IMG/VR virus record: IMGVR_UViG_3300043409_001519
Coordinates: 1 to 47,298 of that record
Strand: one strand, 5' to 3'
DNA from: a virus
Length of the DNA: 47,298 nt
The notes under the pieces: model-generated
Database searches by the model: none
What the model was told of the DNA's origin: nothing
What the model saw: only the letters and a program-made list of their open reading frames with translations
Part shown: positions 46,101 to 47,298 of the stretch, piece after piece
How the letters are laid out: every line of letters starts with the position of its first letter
Numbering within the stretch: position 1 is the stretch's first letter
Translations under genes and position numbers: made by a program

Positions 46101-47298
46101 ACTCACCAGCCCGGAGCGTGTCGCGCAAGTGCTGCTGCACGAATCGTTGGGCCACATCGGGTTGCAAGGCGTGTTCGGCGACGGCCTGAAAACCATCCTG
46201 CAGCAAATCGCCACGATGCGCCGCGCTGACGTGACCCGGAAGGCCGAACAGTACGGCTTGGACATGGGCAACGCCGCCGACCGCCTGACCGCTGCCGAAG
46301 AGGTGCTGGCAGAGATGGCCCAGGCCCAGCCCGAAATCGGCTTTGTGAAGCGCGCTGTAGCCGCTATCCGCAACTGGTTTCGCGCCAACATGCCGGGCTT
46401 CAGAAATCTGGCGTTGACGGATGCCGACATTGTGCAGGCGTACATCCTGCCAGCGCGCAATTTTGTGGGGCGTGGCCGGGCCGCTGGCGTCGGTGGTGAT
46501 GCGGCGTTTTCGCGTGGCGCAACCAGCCAGACCGATACGCCCGAGTTTAAAAAGTGGTTTGGCGGCAGCAGGGTGGTGGATGCTGACGGTAAGCCGCTGG
46601 TGGTTTATCACGGGACAAAAGAACCAATGCGCGAAAAATTCCAAGTCGGAGATCGATCTGGCTACAAAGGAAGGGCAAGTGCTGGCGCATATTTCACGGC
46701 GCAACGCGACGATGCTGAATCGTATGGTCCAAATTTGCACGAGGTATATCTCAGCATAAAAAATCCACTCATCATTAGTGAGGTTGAGAATGTCGGGGAT
46801 TATGCTGGGCCACCAACATCCATCACTTCAAAGAAGATTGCAGAATACGAAGCCCAGGGCTACGATGGAATTATTTACAACTGGACTGATGAGGATTTGG
46901 GCTACATGCCCTTCAATGAGGTTGTCGCCTTTCGCCCTGAGCAGATCAAATCCGCCACTGACAACAGCGGCCAGTTCGACCCCGCCAACCCCGACATTCG
47001 CTTCAGCCGCAGCCCAGCCGCAGACCCAAGCGCGCCAGCATGGGCCGCGCCTGAAAAATCCGGGTGGTTTGACAATATGGTGTACGCCACGCAGGACAAG
47101 CAAATCGACACCAAGCGCGTTGTCGAGGCCATCCGCGCCACGTCGGGCGAGCTGGCCGACGCACTGGACGTGCGGCTTCAGGAAAGCCTCTACCACGGGC
47201 GCGCCGCCGCCCGCAGTGAGGACTTTGTGAACAAGGAACTTGGCCCGCTGGTGAACGCCATGCGAATGCGCGGGCTGGACATTGCCGCGCTGGATGAG
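37174..47298 (+). CDS. Giant polyvalent virion protein, 3' end missing
   Basis: The frame is stop-free for 3375 codons and still open at the window edge. The start has AAAAGG and a double K-P-F-S-Y-E repeat. Parts in order: Gly/Ala-rich amphipathic region (about 40-310), Pro/Gln linker, ParB-like domain with LRAVAGNGRAAGI (about 671-683), linker, a conserved module with ITLAGYHIERGARTFAAYAK, an N6-adenine methyltransferase (EPTAGTG about 1494, NPPF about 1554), linker, a Strawberry-notch-like helicase (GIGKGR about 1883, LDESH about 2004, QMLGRVHRTGQ about 2394), an HESLGH zincin metallopeptidase (about 2989) and an ADP-ribosyltransferase (VYHGT about 3144). Such polyvalent proteins are packed in virions and injected with the genome, where they may block restriction or other host defences. 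The combination is inferred from motifs; activities are not shown. Confidence 0.85.
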   Translation, partial: MKPFSYEEATQSTPDAAKPFSYEDATGKPPPGKGFLGHARDLGLAAARGAIAVPEVAVGAADILSGGRAGKALENQGGTVGFRPKQAKEFLSSLETDQTKAQRQEFADADGVLGKAGVALSNPSLIANTVTESAPTMLAGGLVGRGVKALGLAGSTAAAIGEGAVMAGSAAEQMRQQTDDGLLTGKQTALALGTGAVGAAVGAAGNRLGQAFGDADTMLVNGIGRAAGAATTPPTRGMVARVLGGSAAEGAEEVAQSVPEQMLQNAGLSRPLDEGVADAAVMGALAGGVMGAGAGVMSGRGATPAPTAQPGQEPAAQTAPEPQPLAPEPEPLATGFTPGAESEAAPESASAQASGENPTQQGQTELAQAATPENSDAHQRAADSSQSTSGNFSEQQQPFSQNASASSTPLNPSIVADQAAEAEAAKRANRLAAVGVADAQPNSPLTNAALAAVDSGAHGVAMAGAQSPSNTQPGAQPQPLQADQSASPPNAPIVAAPTLQERIAALSTEIASAKDATGKPLNRLQVNMRRTSMRQLIGELPADQIEAARAQYDAPPQELTRAADIATGPARVLQNRDRSTAASIGQMNKIASAPDYLRAGQASVMENGAPVVFGAAPERALVGKEVQITDGTGKRTPVQYAVVEAEDVLPSHQADGTPIAEYQNGIPGKLRAVAGNGRAAGISAGYQRGTAAQYRQDLTNDAEDLGIDPQAVSAMKAPVLVRVMPEELVTDDIGDRSNIGGTAALSPTEQAANDTRRIDLRDLTFDENGVPDQQSIAQFVQAMPEGERNMLQMPDGSPTRQGIDRITSAAFKAAYGNDDVVRLQAQSTDTEIRNIITAMARVAGPMAGLAGAGDFDIRGAVAEAAQMAVNAKRQGITLTDYLSNADMGFSGEAFTVARFMVENIRSAKNMAEGLRAWVDYAAEQVAIARANQVQDGMFGATPTASRGDTFNQLGVTSEQPSAAQINNGASRSSPAENRAPRQEAQPAAEQNRPADSQEKPAQQSRAEKVTPPEPAYVPQLQDARQETRPAPGAQDQQSQPPAAREGRAKEVKITPQSDAEQIANAIEYADNLGLTGATTDALPVVPGRPDDWRTNFNRGAFDALTAPTPQDILDQQARAEAAAQAEKAQQRAADERARLERERKDIAAASLKAADTFTLGGDAEQNLSGQQLVFDAPAGQAEAPMPAKQPNAPTPTENRIFTKDAADAARARLLAKRGRLNSGIDPEMLLDGITLAGYHIERGARTFAAYAKAMISDLGDDYKPYLKSWYMGVKFDPRAASFEGMDSSDYVENFKDGNIGKEVSASAWWNDIGSRERGRALSKIGVSNQAPDTAWSQLRSENRPKIEAYYASLNAPQAEDDAPESPATASTPAPGQTLTQSLAAAIESGNMPKDNPALKKLVEVFDGQPADQARMKQAQEGLETAIAMTARKVVAKNEGDRSTFDALLRMYESQPNLNVRTSTSIANQAYSTPAPLAFLASRLAGITNATVAHEPTAGTGMLLIGADPKKAIVNELNDLRIGALEAQGFTPTQKDAATQQLVPTGARVDAVITNPPFGSVKDDAGKPTKIKVDGFNIGQIDHLIAARALAAMKEDGKATLILGANKAAGGLSTDDRIFFNWLYANYNVTGHFEVSGDLYTRQGAGWPVRVISINGRMKSGKFSPVTGTIQRADNWSEVYEQFTQSLKASNAPISRTPDESGKNPASVVPTPASTGAGRPQGGTASAGNVSGASPRAVPDRAEPAAEPVGASADEQRLNAQSYIPEPQPGAKPAASARPAKPAGAVALDDAPKGNELQSPYTPRSARKDEGVLIPANMAQPTQDALSRLEDEVGDIDEFARKELGYKTVDELHNALMGLQVDSVATAIWQIKRGKAVVIADQTGIGKGRQAAAIIRWAAKQGMIPVFVSVKPSLFTDMYGDLADIGTSDISPFILNGDAWVAGEDGSKLFANKPATHKAALQQIANSGELPGDSNALFMTYSQINVENVQRRALMALAPNAVFVLDESHNAAGASATGQFMIDTLGMAKGVTYLSATYAKRPDNMPLYFKTDIGDAAADAEGLSEAMTAGGLPLQTVVSNNLVKAGQMFRRERSYDGVSIASTFDTPNRALHERMSNEATKALRAIVSADKLFHSIFVKNLSKTLAAEGSSMKDVAGNKASAGVQHTEFSSVVHNFVKQMLLGLKAQTAANEAIASLRRGEKPIIAVENTMGSFLNEYASANSIAQGESLGSFDYRTVLARALERTRVIVETDVRGVDTKRSVPLSELDFVTATAYRKAADVIDGLSLAIPVSPIDWMRAEISRAGFSVAEITGRNLSVDYSDPKKPVLAAIDQGEQKDKVNTTRLFNSGKLDALILNVAGSTGISLHASEKFEDQRQRHMIVAQAAGDINIFMQMLGRVHRTGQVKLPKYTILSVDLPTEKRPTAVLSVKMKSLNANTSSNTESATSVKTADILNKYGDQIVNQYLNDNYTLARALGLEEEIGGEDVQDDIARKATGRLALQPIETQHAFYDDVEAQYAGLIEYLNKTNQNDLEPRTFDFDAKETRQEVLFEGPDKSTPFGEDAIYGEYSIKAQGHPMKPEEIRAAMAESLRGLTPEQHVMALADPLKTKFDAYRKNLPEGVQQETASQALIDGQQFMQSHRIGSTFRVDINGEPFNAVVLNIRNSHKDAGNPFSLSKMQLTVAVNGALRSLTIPATQFKKIEVSTIAPFFKIEQLFKEQPPNQREIAKIVTGNLLAAYGELQSTRGTIITFTKQDGTSEQGILLPKLFDYSKNTRGDFRIATGEDVLKFLQKSKNKDIGRFGVMSRDGNVRVLPAGRGVRVQVPKSKLKGGKFFLDKGLIAAGGDFVSLGSFMTQAVYEPDAAVKVLDILMKKQALYALPSMADEAKEMIGEKPVFSRSQKTAPTRMTRSQIQAIADRIAANWRNAPEIIVAASMADPRIPQAARDEDQRQRAMGATGSPEGFVHAGKVYLLADQLTSPERVAQVLLHESLGHIGLQGVFGDGLKTILQQIATMRRADVTRKAEQYGLDMGNAADRLTAAEEVLAEMAQAQPEIGFVKRAVAAIRNWFRANMPGFRNLALTDADIVQAYILPARNFVGRGRAAGVGGDAAFSRGATSQTDTPEFKKWFGGSRVVDADGKPLVVYHGTKEPMREKFQVGDRSGYKGRASAGAYFTAQRDDAESYGPNLHEVYLSIKNPLIISEVENVGDYAGPPTSITSKKIAEYEAQGYDGIIYNWTDEDLGYMPFNEVVAFRPEQIKSATDNSGQFDPANPDIRFSRSPAADPSAPAWAAPEKSGWFDNMVYATQDKQIDTKRVVEAIRATSGELADALDVRLQESLYHGRAAARSEDFVNKELGPLVNAMRMRGLDIAALDE
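40043..40201 (+). CDS. Nested small basic protein 1, out of frame
   Basis: Inside the giant gene but one frame over, GTG 40043 follows a perfect AGGAG at 6 nt. It encodes 52 residues: VNNQAPRKSTMGPAGLALLK, then PLQNKIAQQILKKSLPSKAA and K-K. The sequence looks like a normal amphipathic basic protein. In the frame of the giant gene this DNA gives only a Gln/Pro/Ala/Ser-rich linker. That contrast favours the small frame as the ancestral gene. Confidence 0.5.
   Translation: MNNQAPRKSTMGPAGLALLKTVLQGKKPNPLQNKIAQQILKKSLPSKAAPKK
40220..40327 (+). CDS. Nested small basic protein 2, out of frame
   Basis: It is in the same frame as the previous nested gene and begins 18 bp after its stop. ATG 40220 has GGAA upstream at 7 nt. 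The 35-residue product (MCPSFKTLDKKRAQRQARKI, then SKASRLQREKDVRRK) is highly basic and helical, like short phage DNA-binding proteins. The giant gene reads this DNA as Pro/Gln-rich linker. Confidence 0.5.
   Translation: MCPSFKTLDKKRAQRQARKISKASRLQREKDVRRK
42209..42535 (+). CDS. Nested protein 3, out of frame (108 aa)
   Basis: ATG 42209 has GGAG with an 8-nt spacer. The product contains KTRLLLSRHLHQLVQADPKA, ARQALEMSQEQAPELYLIAQ and QWAQALMNSDSMHSLTSQ. That is a well-behaved helical Leu/Gln-rich sequence, unlike the Arg/Pro-rich strings usual for frame shadows in this genome. The giant gene reads the same stretch as a Pro/Ala/Ser linker between the methyltransferase and helicase parts. It uses the same frame as the other two nested genes. 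Confidence 0.5.
   Translation: MSNSPRALKPQMPQSAEPLTSQEKTRLLLSRHLHQLVQADPKAARQALEMSQEQAPELYLIAQNQPPSQWAQALMNSDSMHSLTSQSPSQVQSLLQAPDLQSLLELLP

Overview
This window is one continuous stretch of a temperate, short-tailed (podovirus-like) bacteriophage or prophage. The host is probably a high-GC betaproteobacterium, perhaps Comamonadaceae-like. The host call rests only on base composition, codon style and gene family content, so it is an inference. Neither integrase, lysis genes nor attachment sites are visible, so the element continues past both edges.

Layout. Positions 1-11126 are transcribed leftward. They hold small accessory genes, an XRE-ImmA/IrrE metalloprotease cassette, a YqaJ exonuclease plus RecT/Bet annealing module, several micro membrane proteins, a hexapeptide-repeat (left-handed beta-helix) protein, a membrane-anchored winged-helix protein and a short CI-type repressor without a peptidase domain. 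Around 11.15 kb is a lambda-like divergent switch. A Cro-like gene (11198) opens a tightly coupled rightward early operon. It contains a lambda O-like replication initiator that carries four 15-bp tandem repeats plus an A-rich flank inside the gene (candidate origin), a P-like loader, RusA, an HNH-like protein, NinB and many small ORFs joined by ATGA/GTGA overlaps. A second divergent regulatory node lies at 17.2 kb: a ribbon-helix-helix-like gene on the minus strand with paired palindromic operators.

From 18.1 kb rightward come the packaging and virion genes: small and large terminase, P22-type portal, a self-contained DUF2829/Tad2 (anti-Thoeris) cargo gene, scaffold, N4-gp56-type major capsid, connector/tail proteins, a protein with seven delta-60 repeats, an A+T-richer fibre-like protein and two long virion proteins. 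The right 10 kb is a single uninterrupted reading frame of at least 3375 codons, still open at the edge. It encodes a polyvalent protein with ParB-like, N6-adenine methyltransferase, Strawberry-notch-type helicase, zincin metallopeptidase and ADP-ribosyltransferase domains. It is probably packaged and injected to protect or establish the incoming genome.

The most unusual observations are: small, well-initiated genes nested out of frame in the linkers of the giant gene; a recurring F-S-R motif at its C-terminal domain joins; three regulatory start sites that look leaderless (-10 box exactly 6 nt before ATG); a perfect 70-bp duplicated element whose Shine-Dalgarno sequence sits in a hairpin loop; the in-gene origin repeats; and the Tad2 cargo gene with its own promoter and terminator.
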